Shown: positions 52,912 through 61,585, numbered from the stretch's first letter. The stretch: DNA of 64,000 nucleotides from JAGIBJ01 sp032119595 (GCA_032119595.1 JAUMBQ010000006.1:372001-436000); one strand, 5' to 3'. Translations and numbers: made by a program. The notes: a model not told the origin generated them from the letters alone.

Positions 52912-53757
52912 TCAATCACATGAAGCGGGGACGAGACGGACATAGCGCTGCCGTTCTTCGGCGGTGAGGCGTTTTGCCTGGCGGCAAGAGAACGAGTAGT
53001 CGCGGTCGCGCTGATCGTTCGACTTCGGGTCGCTCGTGAGCAACAGCGCTCGCTTCAGTGCCGGCAGACTCGAGGCATTACTCGACGACGGAGGTCGCTG
53101 CGGCTCCCCCCGTTTGATGGTTGTGCCTGGTGCAGGCCATTGCTGCCAGACGTAGGCCGTCTCGGTCACTGGCCCCACAATCTCGGCTTCAAACGTCGCG
53201 CCGTTTGCTTCGAGGATCTGGGCGGCGAGCGCCACGCGAAGGCCCTGCACGTTCGGGTAGGCCGCGCGCCCCTGCCAGGCTCGCGCCTGTAGGACGTACT
53301 CCGTCGTCGCCGCCCCACGGAACCTGGGCCCGTCGACCCGTTGCCCCGCCACGCCCTTCGGGCCGGGCACGGGGACCGTGACGGGCGTCGGTGTCATGGC
53401 CACCAGCGATTCGGCTCCGCAACCCTGACGGCGGATCGAAGCGCGCAACTGGATCGTCGGATTCGGGACCTTCGCCACTTCGCCCCACGGGAACCCGCAT
53501 TCGCTGCGGTCGGCCAACGGAATGATGGTCAAGGATCGGCGGTCGGCTCCCACCTCGAGCACCACCCACGGAACCGGCCCGGCGACCTCAGCGCTGCCGC
53601 CCATGCCAGGAGGGTCAGGGACGCTCAACAACCGCATCACGAACACGGTCGTCGCGGCGACCAACGAGATCACCACCAGCCCGAGCCGCACGGTCCGCCC
53701 TTTGCTGGGCCGGGATGATGTGCGCGCCGACTCCACCCGCGCCACGCTAGACGTCAT
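52912..53757 (-). CDS. membrane-anchored protein with one PASTA-like domain
   Basis: 281 residues from the ATG at 53755-53757. A cytosolic Ser/Arg-rich head (about 25 residues) precedes a membrane helix (LGLVVISLVAATTVFVMRLL). The outer part has a PASTA-like module at about 180-235 (YPNVQGLRVALAAQILEANGA, ending WPAPGTTIKRG). PASTA modules bind peptidoglycan fragments, usually in kinases or penicillin-binding proteins; here there is no catalytic partner. The rest is unrecognised. Confidence 0.82.
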   Translation of the reverse strand: MTSSVARVESARTSSRPSKGRTVRLGLVVISLVAATTVFVMRLLSVPDPPGMGGSAEVAGPVPWVVLEVGADRRSLTIIPLADRSECGFPWGEVAKVPNPTIQLRASIRRQGCGAESLVAMTPTPVTVPVPGPKGVAGQRVDGPRFRGAATTEYVLQARAWQGRAAYPNVQGLRVALAAQILEANGATFEAEIVGPVTETAYVWQQWPAPGTTIKRGEPQRPPSSSNASSLPALKRALLLTSDPKSNDQRDRDYSFSCRQAKRLTAEERQRYVRLVPASCD

Positions 53758-53832
53758 GACGCATGCGCGCGCCTGACACGGATCGGGCATATGCGTGCCA
53801 GCCCGCGGCAGATATGGACGCCCGCCCTGCGC

Positions 53833-54429
53833 CTAGCTCCCCAAGACGCCGCCAACGGCGCGCAGGAACGTCGCTCTCACAGCCGCCGGCGGGTCGTCGA
53901 GGCTCGCTCCGACCTGCGCGCCGTCGTGCAGCATGACAAGGAGATCCGCAGCGAACTCCGGTGCGTCATGTCCTGAAGCCATGAGTCGCTCCCTCAGTGC
54001 GTCTCGGAACCAGCGGCGATGCTCGATGATCGCCTGGCGGACCGGACTCGAGGCGTCGGGGTGCTCGGCTGCGGTGTTGATGAACACCGATCCTCGAAAC
54101 CCGCGAGCGGTGAGTCGGACCGCGAGACCATCGACCAAGGCCTTGAGCTGCGCGGTAGGGTCGGTCGACTCGGCGATGGCCGCCTGGGCGACGCTCCGGA
54201 GTTCCTCATCGTGGGCCCGCACGTACGCGAGGACGAGATCGTCCTTCCCCGGGAAATGTCGGTAGAAGGTGGCGCGGGTGACGCCTGCCACCGCGATGAG
54301 CCGGTCGACGCCAGTTCGATTCACGCCCTCGGCGTCGAAGGTCTCGATCGCCGCCCGAAGCAACCGCTCACGCGCTGACGACGGCTTCGGCGTCTTGGCG
54401 GCATGGGGCGAAGGCGAAGGATCGCTCAT
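53833..54429 (-). CDS. TetR-family transcriptional regulator
   Basis: 198 residues from the ATG at 54427-54429. The helix-turn-helix at about residues 20-65 includes TGVDRLIAVAGVTRATFYRH, as in many AcrR-type repressors. Two AGAACG-N2-CGTTCT sites lie 15 and 86 bases upstream, which is good evidence for autoregulation. There is no divergent gene within 500 bases, so its other targets must be elsewhere. Repeat copy B begins about 140 bases upstream. Confidence 0.93.
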   Translation of the reverse strand: MSDPSPSPHAAKTPKPSSARERLLRAAIETFDAEGVNRTGVDRLIAVAGVTRATFYRHFPGKDDLVLAYVRAHDEELRSVAQAAIAESTDPTAQLKALVDGLAVRLTARGFRGSVFINTAAEHPDASSPVRQAIIEHRRWFRDALRERLMASGHDAPEFAADLLVMLHDGAQVGASLDDPPAAVRATFLRAVGGVLGS

Positions 54430-54443
54430 CCTCAAACCCTAGA

Positions 54444-54457
54444 AGAACGACCGTTCT
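54444..54457. promoter_or_regulatory. TetR operator candidate 1
   Basis: AGAACG-AC-CGTTCT, 6-base arms, 15 bases before the tetR start. It has the same arms as the site at 54515. Confidence 0.7.
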
Positions 54458-54514
54458 GTGCGTGCAAGATTTGCACCCGCCCCGGCTCGCGCTCCACCCC
54501 GCCATACCGCGCCC

Positions 54515-54528
54515 AGAACGATCGTTCT
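54515..54528. promoter_or_regulatory. TetR operator candidate 2
   Basis: AGAACGATCGTTCT is a perfect 14-base palindrome with the same arms as site 1. The centres are 71 bases apart, about seven helical turns. Confidence 0.7.
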
Positions 54529-54569
54529 CGCCTGCTTCGACGCTTTCGAGGATCGAGGGTCGGCCTGCG

Positions 54570-54806
54570 TGGCGCGACTTCGCTTGGACGGGCGGGAGAC
54601 GGCGCTGGAAGGGGCGCTTTCGAGCCTCATCACACCGAGGGCGGAGGGTGGTCCAAGGGATGGCGGGCGTTTGGCGCTCCGGCGGGTCGGCGGGTCGGCG
54701 GGTCGGCGCCGAGTGTTTCGACGCCATCGGGCAGTGCACCGGGAAATAGGGCGTCTCTTTGTCTAACCCCCTCAAACAAACTCACACCCCATTTTGAGGT
54801 GCAGCG
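54570..54806 (+). repeat. dispersed intergenic repeat, copy B
   Basis: It aligns with 1861-2083 over its length (see copy A). An insertion of GGCGGGTC units lengthens it. Its right-end hairpin keeps TGCACC (54735-54740) and GGTGCA (54798-54803), but the inner stem GGGAAATAGGGCGT/CACACCCCATTTT carries several mismatches, so copy B looks more decayed than copy A. It is upstream of a leftward tetR gene, as is copy A. Confidence 0.75.
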
Positions 54807-54845
54807 TCGGGCTGGCCCAGGGCGTGCCAAAAGGCCGTCGCAAGG

Positions 54846-54990
54846 CCCGACTTTGCCGTGACCGGCGTTGAGTCTGGCCCGCAGGGGCTCGGGCCACCGC
54901 CGTCCTCGGTGTGGAGGACCCGACTTTGCCGTGACCGGCGTTGAGTCTTGCCCGCAGGGACTCGGGCGCTGCCGTCCTCGGCGTGGAGGA
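54846..54990 (+). repeat. 73-base direct tandem repeat, two copies
   Basis: Copy 1 is 54846-54918 and copy 2 is 54919-54990, both beginning CCCGACTTTGCCGTGACC and ending GTGGAGGA, with few differences. The sequence diverges soon after the start of what would be copy 3. Confidence 0.85.
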
Positions 54991-55049
54991 CTCGGCTTAG
55001 TCCCGCCTGCAGCCGCGTCAGCGCCGCTGACCAGCGACCCCCAACCCGG

Positions 55050-55877
55050 CTACCCCGGCAGGATCTCCCGCAAGGCGATCTGGGTGACTCCGCGGCGTTT
55101 GCGCTCAGCCGGGTTCCCAAACGAGACCTCCTCGAATCGCACCCCGTCCCGCCAGACCGTCGCCGGCCGATGGGTGTGCCCGGAGACGACGGCGATTGCT
55201 CGATAGCGCAGGTGCCAGTCTTCGGTCTGGCGCGTGCCGCACCAGAGTTCGAACTGCGGCACGTGCGGCAGGTCGATCACGTCCCGGCGCAGAGGGAAGT
55301 GGGAGATCAGCACCGTCGGCAGCTCGACCGCAATGGCGTCGAGTCGCCGCTCCGTGTCGGTGACGCGCGCGGCCGACCACGCGTCACGGGTTGAATACGG
55401 AGCCGGGTGGAGCAGAAACTCATCGGCGCAGACCACGCGGGCCGTCTCCGCCGCGGCGAGCGCCTCCTCCTTGCTCACGCCGTCATCACGGAACGAGTAG
55501 TCGTAGAGCGTGAACAGCGGCGCGACCACCACCGGACCCGCGGCCGTCGGAAACAACGGATACGGGTCCTCAGGGGTCAGCACACCGTGAGCGCGGCAGA
55601 CGGCGACCAACTCCTCGTAGCGCGCAACGCCAGCCGTCTCGTCGCTTTTCGGGCGCGACCAGAGGTCGTGATTCCCGGGCACCCACAGCACCTGCGCGAA
55701 GTACGGAACGAGCAGCTCGAGCGTCCACGCCAGATGGCCCGGGTTGTCGCCGACGTCACCGGCGAGCACGAGCCAATCGTTCGGATGCGCGGGGACCTCC
55801 GCCACGGCGCGGCGATTGTCGCGCGCTGTGACGTGCAGATCACTCACAGCGAGCAGACGCGACAACGGGCGATCCAT
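55050..55877 (-). CDS. calcineurin-like metallophosphoesterase
   Basis: 275 residues from the ATG at 55875-55877 (an earlier ATG at 55904 would overlap the divergent gene's start codon). The metal ligands are visible: VSDLHVTARDN (D-x-H), AGDVGDN (GDxxD), PGNHDLW (GNHD), ISHFPLRR and SGHTHRP (GHxH). It is a cytosolic phosphoesterase whose substrate, nucleotide or other, is not given by sequence. It is divergent from the methyltransferase-like gene. Confidence 0.93.
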   Translation of the reverse strand: MDRPLSRLLAVSDLHVTARDNRRAVAEVPAHPNDWLVLAGDVGDNPGHLAWTLELLVPYFAQVLWVPGNHDLWSRPKSDETAGVARYEELVAVCRAHGVLTPEDPYPLFPTAAGPVVVAPLFTLYDYSFRDDGVSKEEALAAAETARVVCADEFLLHPAPYSTRDAWSAARVTDTERRLDAIAVELPTVLISHFPLRRDVIDLPHVPQFELWCGTRQTEDWHLRYRAIAVVSGHTHRPATVWRDGVRFEEVSFGNPAERKRRGVTQIALREILPG

Positions 55878-55902
55878 CCCGGTCAGCGTACGATGCCCGT
55901 TC

Positions 55903-56712
55903 ATGGCTGGCCGTCGCTCCTCCCGCCGCGCGTTCGGCGGCCGCAGCTCCGGTGAGCAGATTCGCGTGGAGTCGAGCGTCGGCACGTTGGAACTCCTCCC
56001 CGACCGAGCCCGCGCTGGTGGGCGCCTCCTGCTGATCGACGGCCTCACGCACGGCTACGTCGACCTCGATGACCCCGCCCACCTGGAACTCGACTACATC
56101 GCCCGGATCGGCGCCGCGCTCGAGATCCTCATCCCGCGCGGCGCGGAGGCCAACGTCCTGCACCTCGGTGGCGGCGCTTTCTCGCTCCCGCGCTTCCTGG
56201 CAAGCACCCGCCCGCAGGTCACGCAGACCGTGGTGGAGCGATCGGCCGCGGTCGTAAAGCTCGCCGAGCAACACTTGCGCCTGCGTCGCTCGGACCGACT
56301 GCGGGTGCGCACCGAGGACGGCGTCGAGACCGTTGAGCGCAGTGACGACGCGACCTTCGACCTCGTGCTCGGCGACGCCTTCGTGGGCACCGACACGCCG
56401 CCAGCGATGTCGACACCCACATTCGCGCTCGACGTCCATCGCATCCTGAAGCCCGGCGGGCACTACCTGCTCAACGTCGTCGACCAGCCTCCGTGGCCGT
56501 TCGCCGCGATGCAAGCCCAGATCCTGCGGGCCCGATTCGGCGACGTCCTTGCCTTCGGTGGCCGCGAGGTCGTGCGAGGCAAGAAATCCGGCAACGTGCT
56601 CTTCCTCGCCTCCGACACACCGCTTCCGAGTGACGCCCTGGAGCGACGCCTCGCTGGTGGCGCACACCCGGCCGAAATCGTCACCGCCGAGCGCATGGCC
56701 GGCTGGGGCTAG
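55903..56712 (+). CDS. spermidine-synthase-like SAM-fold protein
   Basis: 269 residues. VLHLGGGAFSLPRFLA replaces the usual GxGxG SAM loop, and VERSAAVVKLAE, DLVLGDAFVG and DVHRILKPGGHYLLNV follow the spermidine synthase-like order. The aminopropyl-transfer active site DAY-type motif is absent (GDAFVG instead), so a methyltransferase-like or other SAM-related role is more likely. Its start lies 25 bases from that of the divergent phosphoesterase. Confidence 0.88.
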   Translation: MAGRRSSRRAFGGRSSGEQIRVESSVGTLELLPDRARAGGRLLLIDGLTHGYVDLDDPAHLELDYIARIGAALEILIPRGAEANVLHLGGGAFSLPRFLASTRPQVTQTVVERSAAVVKLAEQHLRLRRSDRLRVRTEDGVETVERSDDATFDLVLGDAFVGTDTPPAMSTPTFALDVHRILKPGGHYLLNVVDQPPWPFAAMQAQILRARFGDVLAFGGREVVRGKKSGNVLFLASDTPLPSDALERRLAGGAHPAEIVTAERMAGWG

Positions 56713-56732
56713 CCCACGAATTAGCGCACAGT

Positions 56733-56752
56733 TTCCTTGTATTTACAGGGAA
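56733..56752. promoter_or_regulatory. inverted repeat before the small secreted protein
   Basis: TTCCTTGTA-TT-TACAGGGAA pairs over nine positions with one mismatch. It is 20 bases after the preceding stop and 35 bases before a -35 box, so it may be an operator or a weak terminator. Confidence 0.5.
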
Positions 56753-56786
56753 TACGAGGGTCCCCACGGGTACCGCCAAAAGCTAT

Positions 56787-56814
56787 TTGACGCGCCTCAG
56801 AACGCTGGTAAGTT
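56787..56814 (+). promoter_or_regulatory. promoter candidate for the small secreted protein
   Basis: TTGACG (56787-56792), 16 bases, then TAAGTT (56809-56814). It lies about 100 bases before the ATG and is in an AT-rich patch. Confidence 0.5.
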
Positions 56815-56917
56815 CGATTTCCCGACGTGGTGATGTCGCCCTCACAGGGTCACTCGCCTCCCAGGGCTGGGTGTCTTTCAGCGCCCAGGAACCCATACGT
56901 TCGAGAGAGGAACGTTC

Positions 56918-57253
56918 ATGTCCCACAAGATCCGTGCGATGGCCCTTGCCATTGCCGCCACCGGCGCCGTCGCCGCCGCTCCGACCACCGCCTCGGCGGC
57001 CACGCCCGTCGGCACGTCCGTCGTGGCCCTCCCGACCGGCGGCTGGACCGTCTGCGCCTGGTTCTATCAGTGGAAGTCGTGTGCGTCGGTGACGCAGAAC
57101 TCGACCGGTGGCTGGGTCGTCACGGCCAACGCCGGCGGCACGAACGTCGGCTCCAGCGCTGGCGCGAGCTACAGCACCAACCCATTCGCCGCGGCTGCCA
57201 AGGCTGCTGCGAATGCCTACGCCAAGGCCGTGGCCGCCGCCGCCAGCATCTAG
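56918..57253 (+). CDS. small secreted protein of unknown function
   Basis: 111 residues, with GAGG 8 bases before the ATG. A signal peptide (MALAIAATGAVAAAPTTASA) leaves a mature chain of about 84 residues. It contains two cysteines close together (VCAWFYQWKSC, possible disulfide), aromatic residues between them, a Gly/Ser/Thr-rich middle and an Ala-rich C-terminal helix. I do not recognise it. It has its own promoter, an upstream inverted repeat and a strong hairpin after the stop, so it is a single-gene transcript. Confidence 0.85.
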   Translation: MSHKIRAMALAIAATGAVAAAPTTASAATPVGTSVVALPTGGWTVCAWFYQWKSCASVTQNSTGGWVVTANAGGTNVGSSAGASYSTNPFAAAAKAAANAYAKAVAAAASI

Positions 57254-57265
57254 GAAGCCGCTGCC

Positions 57266-57296
57266 GCGCTCCGGGGTTGTGCGACTTCCGGAGCGC
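57266..57296. terminator. hairpin between convergent genes
   Basis: GCGCTCCGG (57266-57274) pairs with CCGGAGCGC (57288-57296), extended by one pair. It is 13 bases after the small secreted protein stop and may serve both directions. Confidence 0.65.
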
Positions 57297-57320
57297 GTCG
57301 CGGCTGGCCCTCCGAGCGCG

Positions 57321-58448
57321 TCAGGCCGCTGCGGCCTCGGGGTGGTCGCCCTCGTCGCCGCCGGGGTGAATGATGGGCGCCTCCACCTGGGCGACCGACG
57401 GTGGCGACGCGACGATCGTGCGGTCGCGTCCAGCCCGCTTGGCGGCGTAGACGGCGGCGTCCGCGGCATCGAGCATCGCGTGCCAATCGTCGCCGTGCTG
57501 CTCGCGCGTCGCGACGCCGACACTGACGGTCATCCGCACCTCGCCGACGGCCCGGTCCTCGCGCAGCGTTGACGCGAACTGCTCGGAACGAGCGAGCGCC
57601 TGCTCGATCGTGGCGCCGGGCATAACGAACGCGAACTCCTCCCCGCCGACCCGGGCGACGATGTCGCTTGCTCGGCACGAAGCTTCGAGCAATTCCGCGA
57701 AGCGGCGCAGGGCTTGGTCGCCGACGCCATGCCCGTACGTGTCGTTGATTGTCTTGAAGTGATCGAGGTCGAGCAGGAGCGCGGTAATCGGGCGCCCATC
57801 GAACCGCGCGCGCTCGAACTGGTGCGCCAGCGACGCCTCAAAACCGCGGCGGTTCAAGAGGCCTGTGAGGGGGTCCGTGAGAGAGCTATGCCGGAGGGTC
57901 TTCATCGTGCCGTCGAGGCCTTCGGCCAGCACGCGCACCGTCCCGACGACCACCGCACCGATGAGCAGCATTGACGCGTAATCGGCGATCGGAAACGTCT
58001 CCCGGCCGATCGAAAGCGCCACGCCGCAGATCGCAAACGTGGCGAGGCTGATCGTGACCACCTCACCGCGCGTGAGCAGATACGCCGCCCCGAGCAGCGG
58101 CCAAATGTAGAACGCGGGCACGAACGTAATCCCGTCGAGCGCGATCACGAGCAGCGAGATCGCCGTGATCGAAACCCCGATCACCACGCGCGCGATGTTG
58201 CGATACGACTCCAGCCGCACGCGCGACAGCACCCCTGCGAGCACCACGAACAGCCCGGCGACGATATGCACCAGTACAGGCTCCTCGGTGCTAACCCAGC
58301 CGGTCGCCATCCCAACCTCGATCAGCGCGCCGCCGAACAGCAGCATGGCGAGCGCGAGCAGGCGCCATCGAATGATCGAGCCCGGCTCGACGGACAGGTC
58401 GTCTGGGATCGGTTCAGTCCGCGGCGCGGGTCGGAACGTCGAGCGCAA
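57321..58448 (-). CDS. membrane-bound diguanylate cyclase (GGDEF)
   Basis: 375 residues. The start appears to be TTG (58446-58448), because AGGAG lies 4 bases before it and no ATG or GTG is better placed. Six membrane helices fill about residues 25-190, then the GGDEF domain starts at TDPLTGLLNRRGF. The active site GGEEF is intact, with RASD as an RxxD inhibitory site. The layout matches the cyclase at 13814-14983, so the two are likely paralogues. It makes c-di-GMP. Confidence 0.92.
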   Translation of the reverse strand: MRSTFRPAPRTEPIPDDLSVEPGSIIRWRLLALAMLLFGGALIEVGMATGWVSTEEPVLVHIVAGLFVVLAGVLSRVRLESYRNIARVVIGVSITAISLLVIALDGITFVPAFYIWPLLGAAYLLTRGEVVTISLATFAICGVALSIGRETFPIADYASMLLIGAVVVGTVRVLAEGLDGTMKTLRHSSLTDPLTGLLNRRGFEASLAHQFERARFDGRPITALLLDLDHFKTINDTYGHGVGDQALRRFAELLEASCRASDIVARVGGEEFAFVMPGATIEQALARSEQFASTLREDRAVGEVRMTVSVGVATREQHGDDWHAMLDAADAAVYAAKRAGRDRTIVASPPSVAQVEAPIIHPGGDEGDHPEAAAA

Positions 58449-58686
58449 GGTGCTCCTGGAAGGACAGGGGAAGCAGTCCGCCAGAAATGGTATCGGCGGC
58501 GCATAACCCAGTCATACATTCGGCTGGGGCACCGCGCCGCCTAGAGGCTCCGGATTCTGGTCGGAGCGCTCCGGATCGGCGAACTCTGCCCGCCGAAGCC
58601 CGCGCCATCACGCTGGTCGACCACCCCCGCCGACCTTCGGGCCCACTTGACGGGCAGCTGACGAAGCGCCGTCTAGGATCGGCGCC

Positions 58687-60381
58687 ATGGCACAGCTCCT
58701 CCTCGGCCCCCTCCTGCGGTACGTGGGCGAGACCGAAGCGACGATCTGGGTCGAGACCGACGCGCCCTGCGAGGTCCACGTGCTCGGGCACGTCGCGCCG
58801 ACGTTCACGGTGCTCGGTCATCACTACGCGCTCGTGGTGGTGACGGGCCTGGAGCCGGGCACGACGACCGACTACACCGTCGAGCTCGACGGCCAGCCGG
58901 TCTGGCCGCTCGCGGACACGCCGTATGGCCCGAGCTTCATCCGCACGCTCGGCCATGTGCAGCCGCTCAAAGTGGTCTTCGGGTCGTGCCGCGTGTCGGT
59001 GCCAGACGAGCCGCCGTACGTGCACACCGCCGACGCCCACCCCCAGGGCAAGGAGGTCGATGCGCTCGCCGGCCTCGTGAATCGGATGCGCGTCGCCCAC
59101 AAACTCGACTGGCCCGACCTCCTGCTGCTCGTCGGCGATCAGGTGTACGCCGACATCCTGTCGCCGGCCGTCCACGAGCGGGTCAAGGCACGCCGCGGGG
59201 AGCAGTCGCCGGACGACCTCGAGCATGCGCACGGCGAGCTGGCACCCGAGAACCAGGTCGCCGACTTCGAGGAGTACACGTGGCTGTATCGGGAGTCCTG
59301 GCAGGACGCGTCGCTTCGGTGGCTGCTGTCAACGGTGTCGGTGGCGATGATCTTCGACGACCACGACGTCCACGACGACTGGAACACCTCGGCGGCCTGG
59401 GTCGCCGACATGCGCGCCCGCCCGTGGTGGAGAACGCGCATCGTTGGCGGCTACGCGACCTATTGGATCTATCAGCACCTGGGGAACTTGTCGCCCGCCG
59501 AGCTGGCCGACGACGCGCTCTACCGGCAGGTGCGCATCGGCGGCGATCACTCCGAAGCCGTCCTGGACTTCGCGGGGCGCGCCGCTGATGAGGTGGCGGG
59601 GACGCGTTGGAGCTTCCGCCGCGACTTCGGCCGCACCCGGCTCCTCGTGCTCGACTCCCGCGCCGGCCGACAGCTCGACGAGCGCCATCGCACGATGCTG
59701 TCGGACCGCGAGTTCGACTGGGTCGAGGAGCAGGCCGCCGAACCCGGCTACGACGACCTCCTGATCGCCACGTCGCTGCCGTGGCTGCTGGCCGTTGGGC
59801 TCCACCACCTCGAAGGCTGGAACGAGGCCGTTTGTGGCGGCGCCTGGGGGCGTTGGCCCGTGGCCCGCGCCGAGCAGATCCGGCAGGCCGTGGATCTCGA
59901 ACACTGGGCTGGGTTCCGTCGATCCTTCGCCCGCCTGACCGACTTGATCGCCGATATCGGCTCGGGACGCAATGCGCCCCGCACCATCGCCGTGCTCTCG
60001 GGCGACGTGCACCACGCGTACGTTGCGGAGGCGACGTTCCCGGGTCGCCGGGAGGTCACGTCGACGGTGATCCAGGCCGTCTGCTCGCCGATCCGCAACC
60101 CACTGAGCAAGCAGGAACGTCTCGTCCTGCGGTTCCTGCATTCCAAGACGGCGGAGCACATCGGCCGCGCGCTTTCGCGCACCGCGAGGGTCGCCCGCCC
60201 CAAAGTGCGGTGGACCTTCACCCAGAAGCCGACCTTCGATAACCAGGTGGCCACGCTCGTGGTCGGCCCGGACGAGGTGCGCCTCGACATCGAGAAGACG
60301 CTCCCGCAGGATTGGAAGGCACCACGCCTGCATCCGAGCATCACCTGGCGCGAGGCGACGAAGCGCAACAGCCCCGGCTAG
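58687..60381 (+). CDS. PhoD-like (alkaline phosphatase D family) phosphodiesterase/phosphatase
   Basis: 564 residues. After an N-terminal fibronectin-like beta domain, VVFGSCRVS, LLVGDQVYAD, FDDHDVHDDWN and VLSGDVHHAY give the metal-ligand series of the PhoD metallophosphatases. No Tat or Sec signal is present, unlike classical PhoD, so it may act in the cytosol. A next gene starts 11 bases after it, in the same direction. Confidence 0.92.
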   Translation: MAQLLLGPLLRYVGETEATIWVETDAPCEVHVLGHVAPTFTVLGHHYALVVVTGLEPGTTTDYTVELDGQPVWPLADTPYGPSFIRTLGHVQPLKVVFGSCRVSVPDEPPYVHTADAHPQGKEVDALAGLVNRMRVAHKLDWPDLLLLVGDQVYADILSPAVHERVKARRGEQSPDDLEHAHGELAPENQVADFEEYTWLYRESWQDASLRWLLSTVSVAMIFDDHDVHDDWNTSAAWVADMRARPWWRTRIVGGYATYWIYQHLGNLSPAELADDALYRQVRIGGDHSEAVLDFAGRAADEVAGTRWSFRRDFGRTRLLVLDSRAGRQLDERHRTMLSDREFDWVEEQAAEPGYDDLLIATSLPWLLAVGLHHLEGWNEAVCGGAWGRWPVARAEQIRQAVDLEHWAGFRRSFARLTDLIADIGSGRNAPRTIAVLSGDVHHAYVAEATFPGRREVTSTVIQAVCSPIRNPLSKQERLVLRFLHSKTAEHIGRALSRTARVARPKVRWTFTQKPTFDNQVATLVVGPDEVRLDIEKTLPQDWKAPRLHPSITWREATKRNSPG

Positions 60382-60391
60382 CGTCGGGGTA

Positions 60392-61291
60392 ATGCGCGAC
60401 TGGCCGCCGATCGAAGACGCGCTGCGCGACCGCCTGGCGCTCCCGCTCCCGCAGCTTGAGACGACGGTCTACGAGTACCTGAAGCTGTGGCCGAGCCAGG
60501 CCTGCGACGACGCGTTCGTCGAACGGGCGCTCCGCTACCCGTGGGCGCGACCCGCTGGCTCGTTCGTCCTTGAGAACCGGGATGAGCTCGGGCCCGTCAC
60601 CGTCGAGCACCACGAGGAACTCGCGGCGCTCGCCCGCGGCGAGGGCCCTTCACCCGGCCAACCACGCCGCTACCCATTGCTGGCGATCGGCTCCAACGGG
60701 GCCCCCGACACGCTGATCCGCAAGTTCGAGTTCCTGCCAGCAGACGAGACGCGCGTGCTCGTCGTCGCGGGAAAGCTCTTCGACTTCGACGTCGGCGCGA
60801 CCGCCCGGCTCGCGCCGTACGGCGCCTTCCCGGCGACGCTCGTGCCGAGCCCAGGCGCCGCCGTGCACTGCAGCCTCCTGTGGGTCACCCAGCCGCAACT
60901 GCTCGCGCTCACCTGGTCGGAGCTGAGCTACGGCTTCGGACGACTCGGGCCAGTGCAGTTCGAGTCAACGGATCACGCCGTTCACCGGCTCGACGCCGCC
61001 CTCGTCTACGTCTCACGCTGGGGCCACCTCACGATCGACGAGCGGCCGGTGTCACTGGAGGCCATGCCTGCGGATGGCCGTAGCGGAGCGATCTGGTCGC
61101 AGGAGCGGCTCCTCGAGCACGCCGCCGGCCGCCTCTACGCGCCCGGCACGTCGCACCTCCGACTCCTCGAGGACCTGGCCCGCGAGCCGGTCGCGACCAT
61201 CCGGGCCGTCACCGACGCCGTTGCCTGCGACGCGACGCCCTTCGCACACGAGGCATGGACGCCGTACCCCGGCACCGAGCCGCCGAGCTGA
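60392..61291 (+). CDS. conserved-looking hypothetical protein
   Basis: 299 residues with no signal peptide. LLAIGSNGAPDTLIRKF is faintly like the Y-G-S-N opening of gamma-glutamylcyclotransferase-like folds, and FDVGATARLAPYGAFPATL follows as in that fold, but I cannot assign it. It starts 11 bases after the PhoD-like gene and is probably cotranscribed. The clear coding character and clean start support a real gene. Confidence 0.78.
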   Translation: MRDWPPIEDALRDRLALPLPQLETTVYEYLKLWPSQACDDAFVERALRYPWARPAGSFVLENRDELGPVTVEHHEELAALARGEGPSPGQPRRYPLLAIGSNGAPDTLIRKFEFLPADETRVLVVAGKLFDFDVGATARLAPYGAFPATLVPSPGAAVHCSLLWVTQPQLLALTWSELSYGFGRLGPVQFESTDHAVHRLDAALVYVSRWGHLTIDERPVSLEAMPADGRSGAIWSQERLLEHAAGRLYAPGTSHLRLLEDLAREPVATIRAVTDAVACDATPFAHEAWTPYPGTEPPS

Positions 61292-61585
61292 GTTCCGCGA
61301 GACGGGACGCGGCACCGCCGGTCGCGCATCGAGCATGCCCCGGTTGACCTGAGGCTGGCGCAGTGACATCGTCCGGCGAATGCGTCGTCCCGCCATCGGC
61401 TTCCCCCATCTCATGTCGACGGCGGCGGTGTTCTGGGCGCTGACGGGTACGGCGACCGCGGCGGCCCTCATCACCGGCGCGGCGATCAAGGACGACTCGG
61501 TCACCGGCGCCGACATCAAGAACGGCTCGCTCAGGAGCGCAGATTTCGGTCGCGGACAGCTTCCGGCGGGCGCCAACGGCGCGAC

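Larger units (their letters stand above)
54430..55049. other. 620-base intergenic region rich in repeats and operators
   Basis: No gene is supported. From left to right it holds two TetR-type palindromes, repeat copy B, and a 73-base direct repeat. A GGCGGGTC octamer occurs three times in a row near 54681-54705. It is the least coding-like stretch of the window. Confidence 0.7.

Noticed and set aside
54846..54990. Direct repeat as a CRISPR array
   Set aside because: The units are 73 bases long, directly abutting, with no unique spacers and no cas genes.
55903..56712. True spermidine synthase
   Set aside because: The substrate-binding D-A-Y motif and the first-half putrescine site are not seen; only the SAM-type fold is supported.
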